Shown here piece after piece: positions 8,336 through 18,079 of a stretch of 64,000 bases of DNA. Within the stretch, counting starts at the first letter, position 1. Every line of letters starts with the position of its first letter. The stretch lies in contig CBDDBH010000031.1 in the NCBI GenBank assembly GCA_965225625.1, positions 186,001 through 250,000 of the forward strand. The letters are read 5' to 3'. Source of the DNA: CBDDBH01 sp965225625 (GTDB taxonomy: Bacteria > Pseudomonadota > Gammaproteobacteria > JADZEE01). Below the pieces are notes generated by a model. It was given only the letters and a program-made list of their open reading frames with translations. It did not search any database and was not told where the DNA came from. The position numbers were made by a program, and so were the translations under genes.

Positions 8336-10477
8336 ATGAATGTTGGCATCCGCTGGCGGTTGATGTTTTTGTTGCTTGCCTTTGCAGTGCTGCCCCTGGC
8401 CGTAGTCACCTGGACTAACAAGGGTCGCGTCGAGGAGCTGGGCCTGGAGTTGGCAAATCGCAATGCAGCACGCCAGGTGCGCGATGCCAAGGCACAGCTC
8501 GCTCAATTGACAAGTGGGTATGCAACGCTGGCCGGCCGTCAGAAACAGCTCGTGGAATTGTGGGTTCAAAGCCTGGCCCGAGAAATCGAACATCGTCTTG
8601 GCGCTCAGCCGGGGAAAGTCCCCAAGGTTGTCTTTGCGCAGGATTTCGACGATCCGAAGATGCTGCCCGAAACTGCAACCACAACGACGAATTACATTCG
8701 CTTTGACCCATTCGGCGCCAGCGCGCCGTTGCCGGTATCGTTGAAGGAACAGGCCTTTCGCGTTGCGCAAGGCGTTGAATATGTCAGCGTTGTTGACGAC
8801 ATCGCTCGCTTAGTCCCAATCAATCAGATGTATCGCGTCGGCAGCGAACACTACGGGGATCTCGTGCACTGGCAATATTTTGCGCTCGAAAACGGTCTCG
8901 CCAGCAGCTTTCCCGGCCATGGTGGTTACCCGGCAGAATTCGATGCACGCGAAAGACCCTGGTACGTGGCAGCGAAAACGCGCGGCAAATTGAGCTGGTC
9001 GCTGCCAAGCATTGACGTTGGCTCGCGTGAAATAATCATGAGCGTCTCTGCGCCGCTGTTTCGCGACAACGGTCAGTTTGCCGGCGTTGCCGGCGCTGAT
9101 GTGCAGTTGGAATCGCTGTTCAGGGCATTCACCCTGCCACCGGCCTGGGCCGAAGACGGCCGACTGTTCATCGTCGCACCCAGCTGGGCCAGCGCCAGCC
9201 CGCGACTGGAAGTGATTTCCAAGCAACGCTACGAGCGCGCCGGTTTTACCTGGCAGAGCAACCTACAGAGTGAGCCTCTACACTCCACTGACCAGCACCT
9301 GTTGCAAGCGATCATCGACGACGTCTCGCATCAACGCGCCGGAGAACGGGAATTAGAATACGAAGGGCAACGCAGCCTGTGGGCATACCGGCCGTTCAGT
9401 CGATACGAAGGCGGAGCCATTTACCTGTTCGTCATCGTGCCCTACGGACCGATCGAACAGACGGCGAATGCCGCGCGTTATTTCGTCATTGACCGTTTCC
9501 GCTCGCAACTTGCCGCAGCCACTGCGCTCATCGCTGCTGTCATCGCGGGAGTCGTCGCAATTGCTTTCTTCGGATCGCGCACCGTTACCACGCCGGTGCA
9601 ACGCCTGGCAGAGGCGGCTGAAAAAATTGCCGGCGGCGACCTCCAGGCACGAGCAGTCGTATCCGGGGCCAATGAGTTTCGGGGGCTGGCGCGGACGTTC
9701 AACGCCATGGTGCCGCAACTGCAGGACCGCATGAACATGCTGCAATCTTTACAGCTTGCCCGGGACGTGCAACAAAGTTTGCTGCCGCAAGACGCACCGG
9801 CCATCGACGGTCTGGATATATGGGGCGTGAGCCGTTATTGCGATGAAACCGGCGGCGACTATTTCGATTTTCTCGATCTCCAGCAACTTTGTCCGGGCTT
9901 GCTCGGTATCGCTTTGGGAGACGTGTCTGGTCACGGCGTACCTTCGGCCCTACTGATGACCACGGTGCGGGCATTGCTGCGCAGCCATGCCGACCAGGGT
10001 CTCAGTGCGGCAGCCATCATGGACAATATAAACCGCTACCTCAGTCGCGACGCGCACGGCGGGCGTTTCATGACGTTGTTTTACGGCACGCTCGATCCCA
10101 ACCGTCGTGAACTGCGTTGGGCCAGTGCCGGTCATGATCCGGCGATCGTCTATGATCCCGGCGAGGACCATTTTTTTGAGCTCACCGGCAACGATATACC
10201 GTTGGGGGTGGATCCGGATTGGACGTACGCGGAATCGCTGCAAACTGGTTGGCAGGCGGGGATGGTTGCATTGGTGGGGACCGATGGGATCTGGGAAACC
10301 CGATCGCCGGAGAAAGTGATGTTTGGCAAGGAGCGAGTGAGAGCTCTGATACGTGAGAGCCACCGTGAACCGGCCAGGTTAATTTGTGCGCGGGTGATGT
10401 CCAGCCTCGACGAATTTCGCGCCGACGGCGTACAAACAGATGACATTACGCTGGTCGTTGTGCGAATCACGACATGA
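8336..10477 (+). CDS. Membrane sensor with HAMP and SpoIIE/RsbU phosphatase domain
   Basis: This 713-residue protein has an N-terminal anchor helix (residues 8-25), a large periplasmic dCache-like sensor of about 350 residues (YVAAKTRGKLSWS and GVAGADVQLESL blocks), a second helix near 385-410 and a HAMP linker. A cytoplasmic PP2C-type phosphatase of the SpoIIE/RsbU class follows. The metal-binding motifs are visible as GGDYFDFLDL, LGDVSGHGVPSALLM, and GTDGIWETR near the end. Such proteins dephosphorylate anti-sigma-factor antagonists. No antagonist or kinase gene lies beside it, so the output partner is unknown. Confidence 0.92.
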   Translation: MNVGIRWRLMFLLLAFAVLPLAVVTWTNKGRVEELGLELANRNAARQVRDAKAQLAQLTSGYATLAGRQKQLVELWVQSLAREIEHRLGAQPGKVPKVVFAQDFDDPKMLPETATTTTNYIRFDPFGASAPLPVSLKEQAFRVAQGVEYVSVVDDIARLVPINQMYRVGSEHYGDLVHWQYFALENGLASSFPGHGGYPAEFDARERPWYVAAKTRGKLSWSLPSIDVGSREIIMSVSAPLFRDNGQFAGVAGADVQLESLFRAFTLPPAWAEDGRLFIVAPSWASASPRLEVISKQRYERAGFTWQSNLQSEPLHSTDQHLLQAIIDDVSHQRAGERELEYEGQRSLWAYRPFSRYEGGAIYLFVIVPYGPIEQTANAARYFVIDRFRSQLAAATALIAAVIAGVVAIAFFGSRTVTTPVQRLAEAAEKIAGGDLQARAVVSGANEFRGLARTFNAMVPQLQDRMNMLQSLQLARDVQQSLLPQDAPAIDGLDIWGVSRYCDETGGDYFDFLDLQQLCPGLLGIALGDVSGHGVPSALLMTTVRALLRSHADQGLSAAAIMDNINRYLSRDAHGGRFMTLFYGTLDPNRRELRWASAGHDPAIVYDPGEDHFFELTGNDIPLGVDPDWTYAESLQTGWQAGMVALVGTDGIWETRSPEKVMFGKERVRALIRESHREPARLICARVMSSLDEFRADGVQTDDITLVVVRITT

Positions 10478-10500
10478 ACACATCAGTGAATGCGTAGTAC

Positions 10501-11181
10501 ATGCATATCCTCATAGTTGCAGCATTTGTTTTGTTGTTAGTTTTCGCGCCGCATTTTTGGGCCCGCCATATCCTGCACCGCTACAACCGGCAGCGCGATG
10601 AAATCCCGGGTAGCGGGGGTGAGTTTGCGCAACATCTGCTGGAACAGGCCGACATGAGCGGCGTAAAAGTGGAAGCGACCGAGCTGGGCGACCATTACGA
10701 TCCGCTGACACGGGTCGTGCGCTTATCGTCGGGTGTATTTGACGGCAAGTCGTTGACTGCCGTGGTGGTCGCGGCCCACGAGGTAGGCCACGCCATCCAG
10801 GACCAGATTGGCTACTCTCCGTTGAAACTGCGCACGCGACTGGTCGGGATCGCCGCCGTTGCTGAAAAAATCGGATCAGGCTTGCTTGTCGCATTGCCGT
10901 TTATCGCGGTTTTGACGAAAGCGCCCCATCTCGGCTTGTTGATGCTGCTGGCCGGATTTTCTGTGTTAACCCTACCTATTGTTGTCCACGCTGTGACGTT
11001 GCCGGTGGAATTCGATGCAAGCTTTCGCCGAGCGTTACCCATTCTCAGCCGCGGTTACGTACCAGATGAGGATCTGCCCGCCGCCCGCCGGATACTGCTG
11101 GCGTGCGCGCTAACCTACGTGGCGGCGGCGCTGATGACCTTACTTAACTTCTGGCGTTGGATAGCAATACTGCGCAGATAA
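10501..11181 (+). CDS. YugP-family zinc metallopeptidase
   Basis: This 226-residue membrane protein has the HExxH zinc motif in AAHEVGHAIQDQ, followed by hydrophobic helices (KIGSGLLVALPFIAVL, LGLLMLLAGFSVLTLPIVVHAV). The third zinc ligand region is probably in LPVEFDASFRRALPIL. It matches the neutral zinc metallopeptidase family typified by Bacillus YugP; its substrate is unknown. It lies 24 bases after the phosphatase gene on the same strand. The length is typical. Confidence 0.9.
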   Translation: MHILIVAAFVLLLVFAPHFWARHILHRYNRQRDEIPGSGGEFAQHLLEQADMSGVKVEATELGDHYDPLTRVVRLSSGVFDGKSLTAVVVAAHEVGHAIQDQIGYSPLKLRTRLVGIAAVAEKIGSGLLVALPFIAVLTKAPHLGLLMLLAGFSVLTLPIVVHAVTLPVEFDASFRRALPILSRGYVPDEDLPAARRILLACALTYVAAALMTLLNFWRWIAILRR

Positions 11182-11225
11182 CTCTGGCGGTAGATAAACC
11201 GTCGCAACGAATTAATCCGCCAATC

Positions 11226-12293
11226 TCATCCGAACATATCCAGTTGCCCAGTTGAATTGGGTACGACGAATTGGCCGGTATCCAGCTCGTGCCGCGCTTG
11301 GTTCAAGCCGAACTTCTTCGACGCCTGTTTAAATCGATTTTTCAATAGATCCGCGTACACGCCAGTACCGCGCATGCGCGTCCCAAATTCGGAGTCGTAT
11401 TCTTTACCGCCTCGCATGTCGCGGATCCGGTTCATCACGCGCTCGGCTTTGAGTGGATAATGCGTTTGCAGCCACGTTTTGAAAATATCGGTAAGCTCAA
11501 ATGGCAGACGCAGGACCACGTAGCCGGCAAAGCTTGCGCCCGCGGCAGCCGCGGCCTCCAACACTGACTCCAAATCAGCATCGTTCAGAAACGGAATTAT
11601 CGGCGCAAACAAAACACCAACGGGCACCCCTACCTCCTGCAGTCGTGCCACGGTTTGCAGGCGCCGCTGAGGTGCCGCGGCCCGTGGTTCCATGCGGCGC
11701 GCCAGCGCCCGATCCAGCGTTGTCACCGACACGATCACATGAACAAGGTCGCGAGCGGCCAGCGGCGCAAGCAAGTCCAGGTCGCGTTCAACCAATGACG
11801 ATTTGGTAACGATACCGAAGGGATGGCGGTGCTCAGCCAAGACTTCGATGAGCGAACGGGTGATCCGTTGGTTGCGCTCGGCCGGTTGATAGGGATCCGT
11901 GTTCGCGCCGATAGAAATGGCTTGGCAACGGTAACCGGGCTTGCCAAGTTCGCGCTTAAGAATCTGCGCGGCATTGTGCTTGGCAAAGATCCGAGTTTCG
12001 AAGTCCAGACCCGGCGACAAGTCCAGATACGCGTGCGATGGGCGCGCGTAGCAGTAAACACAGCCATGTTCGCAGCCCTTATAGGGATTGATCGATTGAC
12101 GGAAAGGTATATCGGGAGAATCGTTGCGGCTAATAATGCTGCGCACGGTCTCAGCGGTTACCGAAGTCGTGATTGCAGTGAGCTCCAAGTCCTGCGGACT
12201 CCAGCCGTCATCAAAGCTCGCACGCCGGTCCGCCAGATAGCGAGGATCAGGAGTGATAGTCGCCCCGCGTCCCGTTTTAGCGTGTTTTTGCAT
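11226..12293 (-). CDS. PA0069-family radical SAM protein
   Basis: This 355-residue protein carries the radical SAM cluster motif as C-x3-C-x2-C in CEHGCVYC, preceded by SINPYKG as in the SplB-like PA0069 family. A conserved ISIGANTDPYQPAE block follows. The reaction is not known; relatives resemble spore photoproduct lyase, but a DNA-repair role is not shown. Its ATG overlaps the TGA of the preceding sirB1-like gene by one base, so the two are translationally coupled. Confidence 0.92.
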   Translation of the reverse strand: MQKHAKTGRGATITPDPRYLADRRASFDDGWSPQDLELTAITTSVTAETVRSIISRNDSPDIPFRQSINPYKGCEHGCVYCYARPSHAYLDLSPGLDFETRIFAKHNAAQILKRELGKPGYRCQAISIGANTDPYQPAERNQRITRSLIEVLAEHRHPFGIVTKSSLVERDLDLLAPLAARDLVHVIVSVTTLDRALARRMEPRAAAPQRRLQTVARLQEVGVPVGVLFAPIIPFLNDADLESVLEAAAAAGASFAGYVVLRLPFELTDIFKTWLQTHYPLKAERVMNRIRDMRGGKEYDSEFGTRMRGTGVYADLLKNRFKQASKKFGLNQARHELDTGQFVVPNSTGQLDMFG

Positions 12294-13132
12294 CAGTGCA
12301 ATTTGGACAATTTTCTCAGCATTTCACTTGAGCGCGCACTGACCTGTGCTGCGTCCGCCGCCATAGGTTCCAGTTCAAGGTAACGACGATAGTCTGCGTG
12401 GGCCGCACGGTAATAGTCCAATTGTTCATGAAGATAGCCACGGTCCCGCACTTCGGTTGCAGCATCCGGCACCATTACCAATATATGCTCGACGATCACC
12501 AATGCCTTGTCGCGGTCGCCCGACTGTCCGTATATTGCTTTCAGGTTGCGCAGCATCCGAACGAGGATCTCGTCGCGCGATGCCGGTGCCAAAAAGCGAT
12601 CAATCAACGATTTTGCCGCTGCGCCGTGAACACCAGCGAGCCGCTCACACAAGTCCTCGCGCGCTAAGCGCCGCCCCTGTGAATAAGGGTCCAGAACCAT
12701 TGGCCCGCGCTCCGTCGTAACGCTCAACAGGAAATGTCCTGGAAAAGATACGCCGTGGGCCACCAACCCTACACGACGGGCGACTTCGAGGTAGGTAAGC
12801 GCCAGCGTGATGGGAATGCCCAGGTGACGATCGATGACGTCGTTGAGGAAACTGTTTCTTGGATCGTAATAGGCATCGTCGTTACCGCGGAATCCTAATT
12901 CGGAGAACAAATGCCGGTTGAGTGCCTCGACTGTCTCCATTACGGAGTCGCGCCCCTTTGTGAGTTCATGGACACGATTCGCCATCGCATCGAGTTGAGC
13001 AAGGTAAGGCGCAAACTCAAGCGTGGGATACTCGACGCGGGCAATCTGTAGCGCAGCGCTGTCCAGATAGGCCTGGGTTTTCAGCAACGCCGAGAAATTC
13101 TTCAACTGATCTGAGCAAATGATGTCAAACAC
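12293..13132 (-). CDS. sirB1: SirB1-family transglutaminase-like/TPR protein
   Basis: This 279-residue protein has an N-terminal transglutaminase-like fold (LGFRGNDDAYYDPRNSFLNDVIDRHLGIPI, then GVSFPGHFLL, the usual core of SirB1) and a C-terminal helical region of tetratricopeptide type (RDKALVIVEHILVMVPD). Members lie near peptide release factor or rRNA modification genes in many proteobacteria; their biochemical role is unsettled. It is first in a two-gene operon with the radical SAM gene. Confidence 0.88.
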   Translation of the reverse strand: MFDIICSDQLKNFSALLKTQAYLDSAALQIARVEYPTLEFAPYLAQLDAMANRVHELTKGRDSVMETVEALNRHLFSELGFRGNDDAYYDPRNSFLNDVIDRHLGIPITLALTYLEVARRVGLVAHGVSFPGHFLLSVTTERGPMVLDPYSQGRRLAREDLCERLAGVHGAAAKSLIDRFLAPASRDEILVRMLRNLKAIYGQSGDRDKALVIVEHILVMVPDAATEVRDRGYLHEQLDYYRAAHADYRRYLELEPMAADAAQVSARSSEMLRKLSKLH

Positions 13133-13293
13133 TCCATCGAAAACGCAACGCGGCTGGCGCCAACGGCGCTATACGCTTAATCTTGATACTTGCCGCGTTT
13201 GCGCGCGCCGTTGAAATTTCCATCCACAATGTCAGCTAGAATAGTACGCCACCGTGTTAGCAACCAGTACAGGTAAATCGAGCTGCGAATTCC

Positions 13294-14688
13294 ATGTGGC
13301 CTGACTGGCAACAGTTGCTACTGCCGTTAATTCTGATCGTTGCGCTGGCGATCTTATGGGTCGTTTACCTGATCCACCGGCGAGGCTCAAACCAAGACGA
13401 AACGTTACGTCTGCACGCGCGGTTTGATGAATATTTGCGCCTAAGCGAACAACTGGAGCGCCGCCTGGCGGAACTTCAGACACAAGCCAATGAGTCCAGC
13501 GGCAGCCTGCGCGAGCGTCTAATCGAGCGATTTGAGAGTCTGAAACTCACAGTGGGCGAGAATCTCGCGGGCGGACGCACTCAGTTGGCGGAATCGTTCT
13601 CCAGTCTCCGAGAGGATCTGCGCGCTGGCCAGGCGCAGCACCAGTCCCAATTCGAACAACGCCAGACGGAAACGTTGAAGATCCTGCACGATACTCTGCA
13701 AAGCGGGACGGAAGGTGTACAACGCCAGGTGCGCGACGCCCTGACACGGCACGCGGAGGATCTCGGCAAGCGTATTCAACAGCTCACGGAATCGACCGAA
13801 CAACGGCTGCACGAGATCAGTGGCCAGGTCGACAAACGCCTTGCCGATGGATTCGAGAAAACGACACAGACCTTCGCTGACGTTTTAAAGCGCCTCGCTA
13901 TTATTGACGAAGCTCAGAAGAGGATTACTGAACTATCGACCAATGTCGTCAGTTTGCAGGAAGTGCTCTCCGATAAACGATCTCGAGGCGCGTTTGGCGA
14001 GGTTCAGCTGAACTCGCTGGTGCGCAATGTATTGCCCGAATCCAGCTTTGCTCTGCAGTATGCGCTACCCAATAATACGGTGGCGGATTGCATTGTGTTC
14101 CTGCCCCAACCGACTGGGAACATTGCCATCGATGCGAAGTTTCCGCTGGAAGCTTATCGGCGGATGACCGACATAGACCGTTCGCAGTTGGAACGTAAAC
14201 GCGCAGAGCAGCAGTTCAAGCAGGACATCAAGAAACACATCCGTGACATCACCGAGAAGTACATCATTAAGGGCACGACATCCGACGGTGCGGTCATGTT
14301 CATTCCGGCAGAAGCTGTGTTTGCCGAGATCCAGGCGCACCACCCTGATCTCGTTGAAGAGTCCATGAACGCGCGCGTGTGGATGGTCTCCCCGACCACG
14401 CTCTGGGCAATTCTCAATACGGCGCGCGCGGTTCTTAAGGACGCGGCAACCCGCGAGCAAGTCCACGTCATCCAAGAGCATCTGGGCTATCTGGCGAAGG
14501 ACTTCGATAGATTTCAAAGGCGTATGAACGCCCTGGCCACACACATCAAGCAAGCTAACGACGACGTGCAAAACGTCAATACTTCCGCAAAGAAGATCAC
14601 AGCGCGCTTCGGACAAATCGAACGCGTTGAGTTGGAATCGCCTGACCAAAGCCCGCCGCTGATAGAAGAAAATAGTGATATTTCATAG
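13294..14688 (+). CDS. rmuC: DNA recombination protein RmuC
   Basis: This 464-residue protein starts with a single membrane anchor (residues 8-27). A long coiled coil of about 180 residues, rich in Glu, Gln and Arg, follows, and then the RmuC nuclease-like domain (SRGAFGEVQLNSLVRNVLP, NIAIDAKFPLEAYRRM, KYIIKGTTSDGAVMFIPAEA). RmuC limits inversions at short inverted repeats. Length and domain order are normal. It is transcribed away from the sirB1 operon from a 160-base intergenic region. Confidence 0.94.
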   Translation: MWPDWQQLLLPLILIVALAILWVVYLIHRRGSNQDETLRLHARFDEYLRLSEQLERRLAELQTQANESSGSLRERLIERFESLKLTVGENLAGGRTQLAESFSSLREDLRAGQAQHQSQFEQRQTETLKILHDTLQSGTEGVQRQVRDALTRHAEDLGKRIQQLTESTEQRLHEISGQVDKRLADGFEKTTQTFADVLKRLAIIDEAQKRITELSTNVVSLQEVLSDKRSRGAFGEVQLNSLVRNVLPESSFALQYALPNNTVADCIVFLPQPTGNIAIDAKFPLEAYRRMTDIDRSQLERKRAEQQFKQDIKKHIRDITEKYIIKGTTSDGAVMFIPAEAVFAEIQAHHPDLVEESMNARVWMVSPTTLWAILNTARAVLKDAATREQVHVIQEHLGYLAKDFDRFQRRMNALATHIKQANDDVQNVNTSAKKITARFGQIERVELESPDQSPPLIEENSDIS

Positions 14689-14785
14689 AATTGTGATAGT
14701 ATTCACAGAAATATTTTACATTTAGCAGCTAACTAGCGGTCTAATTGGGAAATTCAGGCAGCAGCCGCCAGGTTGCTGACATTCG

Positions 14786-15574
14786 ATGACTGGGTTCAAA
14801 GCGCTCATCTTCGATATGGACGGTACCGTGGCGGATACCGAGGAACTCCACCGCCGCGCCTTCAATCTCGCCTTCCGCGAATTTGATCTCGACTGGGATT
14901 GGACACCGACTTTGTACGCCGAATTGCTGGCCATCTCTGGCGGCCGCGAACGCATGTCTAACTATGCGCGGACTCTGGGCGGGCCGGAAGGATTCGACAG
15001 CATCCTGAAGGATTTGCATAAGCTGAAGAGCGCCCACTATCTGCGAATGTTGCTTGAAGGCGAAGCCCCTCTGCGACTTGGCGTACACCGTCTCATGAAG
15101 GAATGCCGGCAACAGGGCCTGCGCATGGCTATCGCCACAAGTTCCAGTTACGCCAACGTGGAGGCGTTGCTGAGCCAGAATCTGGAACCAGATTGGCCTA
15201 GTTGGTTTGACGCTATAGGTACCTGCGACGTCGTTGCAGAAAAAAAGCCCTCACCCGCCGTGTACGAATATGTGTTGCACAAGATGCACTTAACAGGTGC
15301 CGATTGTGTCGCCCTTGAGGATACGGTGAGCGGCAACACGGCCGCGAACGCCTCGGGCCTGGTAACTGTGATCACAACTCATTACTTTACCCGCCACAAA
15401 CGTTTCCCCGGGGCATCGTTGGTTATTAATCATCTGGGTGAGCCGAATATGCCCTTCACGCCGGCGGCCGGTGACTGCTGGGACGCCGAGTATGTCAATC
15501 TCGATTTGATCAGCAAACTCCACGCGGCATCTGGCATGGCGACGGAACTGGAACTCGAGATCACGGAGGCGTAG
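14786..15574 (+). CDS. HAD-superfamily hydrolase, CbbY/phosphoglycolate phosphatase type
   Basis: This 262-residue cytosolic phosphatase/phosphomutase is of HAD subfamily IA. Motif I is FDMDGTVADTEELH at the N-terminus, motif II is ATSSSYANVEAL, motif III the lysine in VVAEKKPSP, and motif IV ALEDTVSGNTAA. The cap domain lies between motifs I and II. It most resembles CbbY-like proteins acting on sugar phosphates; the substrate is not determinable here. It is monocistronic, convergent with the protease gene. Confidence 0.9.
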   Translation: MTGFKALIFDMDGTVADTEELHRRAFNLAFREFDLDWDWTPTLYAELLAISGGRERMSNYARTLGGPEGFDSILKDLHKLKSAHYLRMLLEGEAPLRLGVHRLMKECRQQGLRMAIATSSSYANVEALLSQNLEPDWPSWFDAIGTCDVVAEKKPSPAVYEYVLHKMHLTGADCVALEDTVSGNTAANASGLVTVITTHYFTRHKRFPGASLVINHLGEPNMPFTPAAGDCWDAEYVNLDLISKLHAASGMATELELEITEA

Positions 15575-15614
15575 CCACAAATAATTTCCGGCTTCGAAGA
15601 AGTCGTAACTTGGT

Positions 15615-16991
15615 TTAGCGCAAAACCATGAATGCAGCGGCATTACCGCGTTGTACTCGGAACAGCAGCGGTCCCTGAGTTTGATTTACCCGTGCCAGAA
15701 ATTCCTTGAAGTTAGTCACCGGCGCGCGATTGACCGATGTGACGATATCACCTTCGCGCAGACCAGAACGCCAAACGTTACTGCCTCTTTCCACGCGTAG
15801 TACCGCCGCACCCCGAATACGCCCGTAAGCAGGAGAACGTTCGTCGATATCGCCAAAAATCGCACCGCCAAGACGGGGGTTTTGCAGATCGGACGCAACC
15901 TGATTGTCATCCTGTGATTCGACGCTGGTAAGCACGCGTTTGTGTTTACCGTTGCGCAGAATATCAATTTGCAATTTTGTGCCAACCGGCAATAGGCCAA
16001 TACGATTCCTTACTTCCACCGCGTTACTCACCGGCTTGCCGTCTACCGCAGTGACGATATCACCTGCCCGCAAACCGGATTTGTCCGCCGGCGAGCCCGG
16101 TTGGATATCCACGATTACCGCGCCCGAATCGCGCGCTACGCCGAAAGCCTCAGCCAAGGTGCTGTCTAGGTTCTGCATTTGCGCGCCGAGAAAACCTCGT
16201 TTGACCTCACCGTGCTGTGCCAATTGCTCGGTGACCTGCTTCGCCATATTGGTCGGGATCGCGAAACCGATACCAATATTGCCGCCACTTTGCGAAAAAA
16301 TCGCAGTATTGATACCGATCAACTCGCCGCGCAAGTTGACCAGCGCACCCCCTGAGTTACCCGGATTGATCGACGCGTCGGTCTGGATGTAATCCTCGTA
16401 GCCGCCGATACCCAGACCACTACGCCCCAGGGCACTGACGATGCCCGATGTGACCGTGTGTCCTAGGCCAAACGGATTGCCAATGGCCACGACGAAATCG
16501 CCAACTTGCAGCTCATCTGAATCGGCCAGCGGGATGGCCGTCAGTTTCTCCGCTGGAATGCGGATCACGGCGACATCAGTTTCCGGATCAGTGCCCACGA
16601 CCTCCGCTTCAAAGGTTCTACCATCCTCGAGTTGGACGGTGATCTGATCGGCGTTGGCGATAACATGATTGTTGGTAACCACCAACCCGCGCGTGGCGTC
16701 GATCACCACGCCGGAACCCAGACTCTGAGTCTTGCGTTCCCGCGGTTGTTCTGGAATGCGGAAGTATCTTCTGAAAAACGGGTCGTTCAGCAGAGGATTC
16801 TGCGGAAGTTTGACGTGACTTTCCGTAGCAATATTAACGACCGCGGGCGAAGCTTTCTTGATGACCGGCGCTAAGCTCGGCAGGGCTTTGTCATCAACTG
16901 CGATGGGATGGGCTGCCTGCGCCGCGAATCCTAGCGCGAACAGCGTCGTAAACAGGCATTGCCGAACTACCCTAAAAGACCTCAAAAGCAT
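15615..16991 (-). CDS. degQ: Periplasmic serine protease of the DegP/DegQ (HtrA) family
   Basis: With the ATG at 16991 the product is about 458 residues and starts with a signal peptide (LLRSFRVVRQCLFTTLFALGF, cleavage near AAQAAHP). The chymotrypsin-like triad is visible as His in TNNHVI, Asp in DPETDVAVIR and Ser in NPGNSGGALV. Two PDZ domains follow. It degrades and refolds misfolded envelope proteins. A TTG 42 bases upstream would add 14 residues before the signal peptide and is less likely. It is the last gene of a heat-shock operon. Confidence 0.93.
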   Translation of the reverse strand: MLLRSFRVVRQCLFTTLFALGFAAQAAHPIAVDDKALPSLAPVIKKASPAVVNIATESHVKLPQNPLLNDPFFRRYFRIPEQPRERKTQSLGSGVVIDATRGLVVTNNHVIANADQITVQLEDGRTFEAEVVGTDPETDVAVIRIPAEKLTAIPLADSDELQVGDFVVAIGNPFGLGHTVTSGIVSALGRSGLGIGGYEDYIQTDASINPGNSGGALVNLRGELIGINTAIFSQSGGNIGIGFAIPTNMAKQVTEQLAQHGEVKRGFLGAQMQNLDSTLAEAFGVARDSGAVIVDIQPGSPADKSGLRAGDIVTAVDGKPVSNAVEVRNRIGLLPVGTKLQIDILRNGKHKRVLTSVESQDDNQVASDLQNPRLGGAIFGDIDERSPAYGRIRGAAVLRVERGSNVWRSGLREGDIVTSVNRAPVTNFKEFLARVNQTQGPLLFRVQRGNAAAFMVLR

Positions 16992-17034
16992 CACATCGAT
17001 CTCGGTGTGCGAGTGAGAGAACAATGTACTCAAT

Positions 17035-18006
17035 TCACAGCGCCGAAGACACCGACGCGTTCATGCGCGCTTCCAACTCTGCGCGAGGATTGATGGGCAT
17101 TTCATCGCGCATGGACTCATACAGTGCACGCGCCTTGGCGGTGTCGGCTTGCGGCACGACGACACGCAGCACAATATACTGATCACCCGGGGGCTTTCCG
17201 TGCAGACCTTTGCCCTTGAGGCGCAAACTCTGTCCAGATTGCGAGCCGACGGGGATCTTCAAGTCAACCTTGCCGCCAATTGTTGGAACGGTAACGGTGG
17301 TGCCGAGCGCCGCTTCCCACGGGGCAATATCCAGATCAAGATATAAATCGCGAGCCGTCACCGTGAATAACGGATGTGGCTCAAATTCAACCTTGATATA
17401 TAAGTCTCCATTGGGCGCGCCGCCGTAGCCCATCATGCCTTGCCCTGCCAGGCGTATCTGCTGCCCGCGAGTAATGCTCTTTGGGATCTTGACCTTCAAA
17501 CTGCGCGTGCGTGGTTTCGGTTCGCCCTGCGCATCGACATCGTCTACTTTCATGCTAATTGTACGGGTGACCCCATGGTAGGCATCCTCCAGAGAGATCC
17601 GAATGATCGCGTGTTGATCGCTACCTGCCATGCGAAAGCCCCGTTGACGCGCACCTACTCCAGCGCCACCACGGCCGGTGCCGAACAGATTTTCGAAAAA
17701 ATCACTGAACTGGCCGGCATCGAAACCGCGGATTCCGGCGCTATTGAATCCACCCCAATCCGGCGGTGGCCGGAAATCCTGCCCTGCCCGCCAATTGCTG
17801 CCGAGTTGATCGTACGACTGGCGTTTATCGCTGTCTTTTAGGACTTCGTAGGCCTCCGCAACTTCCTTGAAGCGGGCTTCGGCATTGTCCTCTTTGCTGA
17901 CGTCCGGATGGTATTTACGCGCGAGCTTGCGATAGACACGCTTAATCTCGTCTTGCGACGCGTCTTTCGCAACGCCGAGGATGTCGTAGTAGTCCTTATA
18001 TTTCAT
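17035..18006 (-). CDS. cbpA: Curved DNA-binding DnaJ-type co-chaperone CbpA
   Basis: This 323-residue J-domain protein has the HPD motif in RKYHPDVS at about residues 31-38, a Gly/Phe-rich linker (GFDAGQFSDFFENLFG), and two C-terminal substrate-binding beta domains without the DnaJ zinc finger. This is the CbpA architecture, which assists DnaK. It lies 2 bases before the TTG/ATG region of the protease gene and 74 bases after hsp20, so the three stress genes form one transcription unit. Confidence 0.92.
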   Translation of the reverse strand: MKYKDYYDILGVAKDASQDEIKRVYRKLARKYHPDVSKEDNAEARFKEVAEAYEVLKDSDKRQSYDQLGSNWRAGQDFRPPPDWGGFNSAGIRGFDAGQFSDFFENLFGTGRGGAGVGARQRGFRMAGSDQHAIIRISLEDAYHGVTRTISMKVDDVDAQGEPKPRTRSLKVKIPKSITRGQQIRLAGQGMMGYGGAPNGDLYIKVEFEPHPLFTVTARDLYLDLDIAPWEAALGTTVTVPTIGGKVDLKIPVGSQSGQSLRLKGKGLHGKPPGDQYIVLRVVVPQADTAKARALYESMRDEMPINPRAELEARMNASVSSAL

Positions 18007-18029
18007 AGCTCATCAGGCCAGCAAGATCC

Positions 18030-18058
18030 CGCAGGCGGGAGCCCTGCTCCCGCCTGCG
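18030..18058. repeat. Perfect 12-bp hairpin between hsp20 and cbpA
   Basis: CGCAGGCGGGAG (18030-18041), a five-base loop and CTCCCGCCTGCG (18047-18058) form a flawless GC-rich stem. There is no T-run on the minus strand, so full termination is unlikely. It is placed to protect the abundant hsp20 message from 3' exonucleases or to give differential expression of the downstream genes. Confidence 0.75.
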
Positions 18059-18079
18059 CGTTGACCTGCGTCGATGCGA

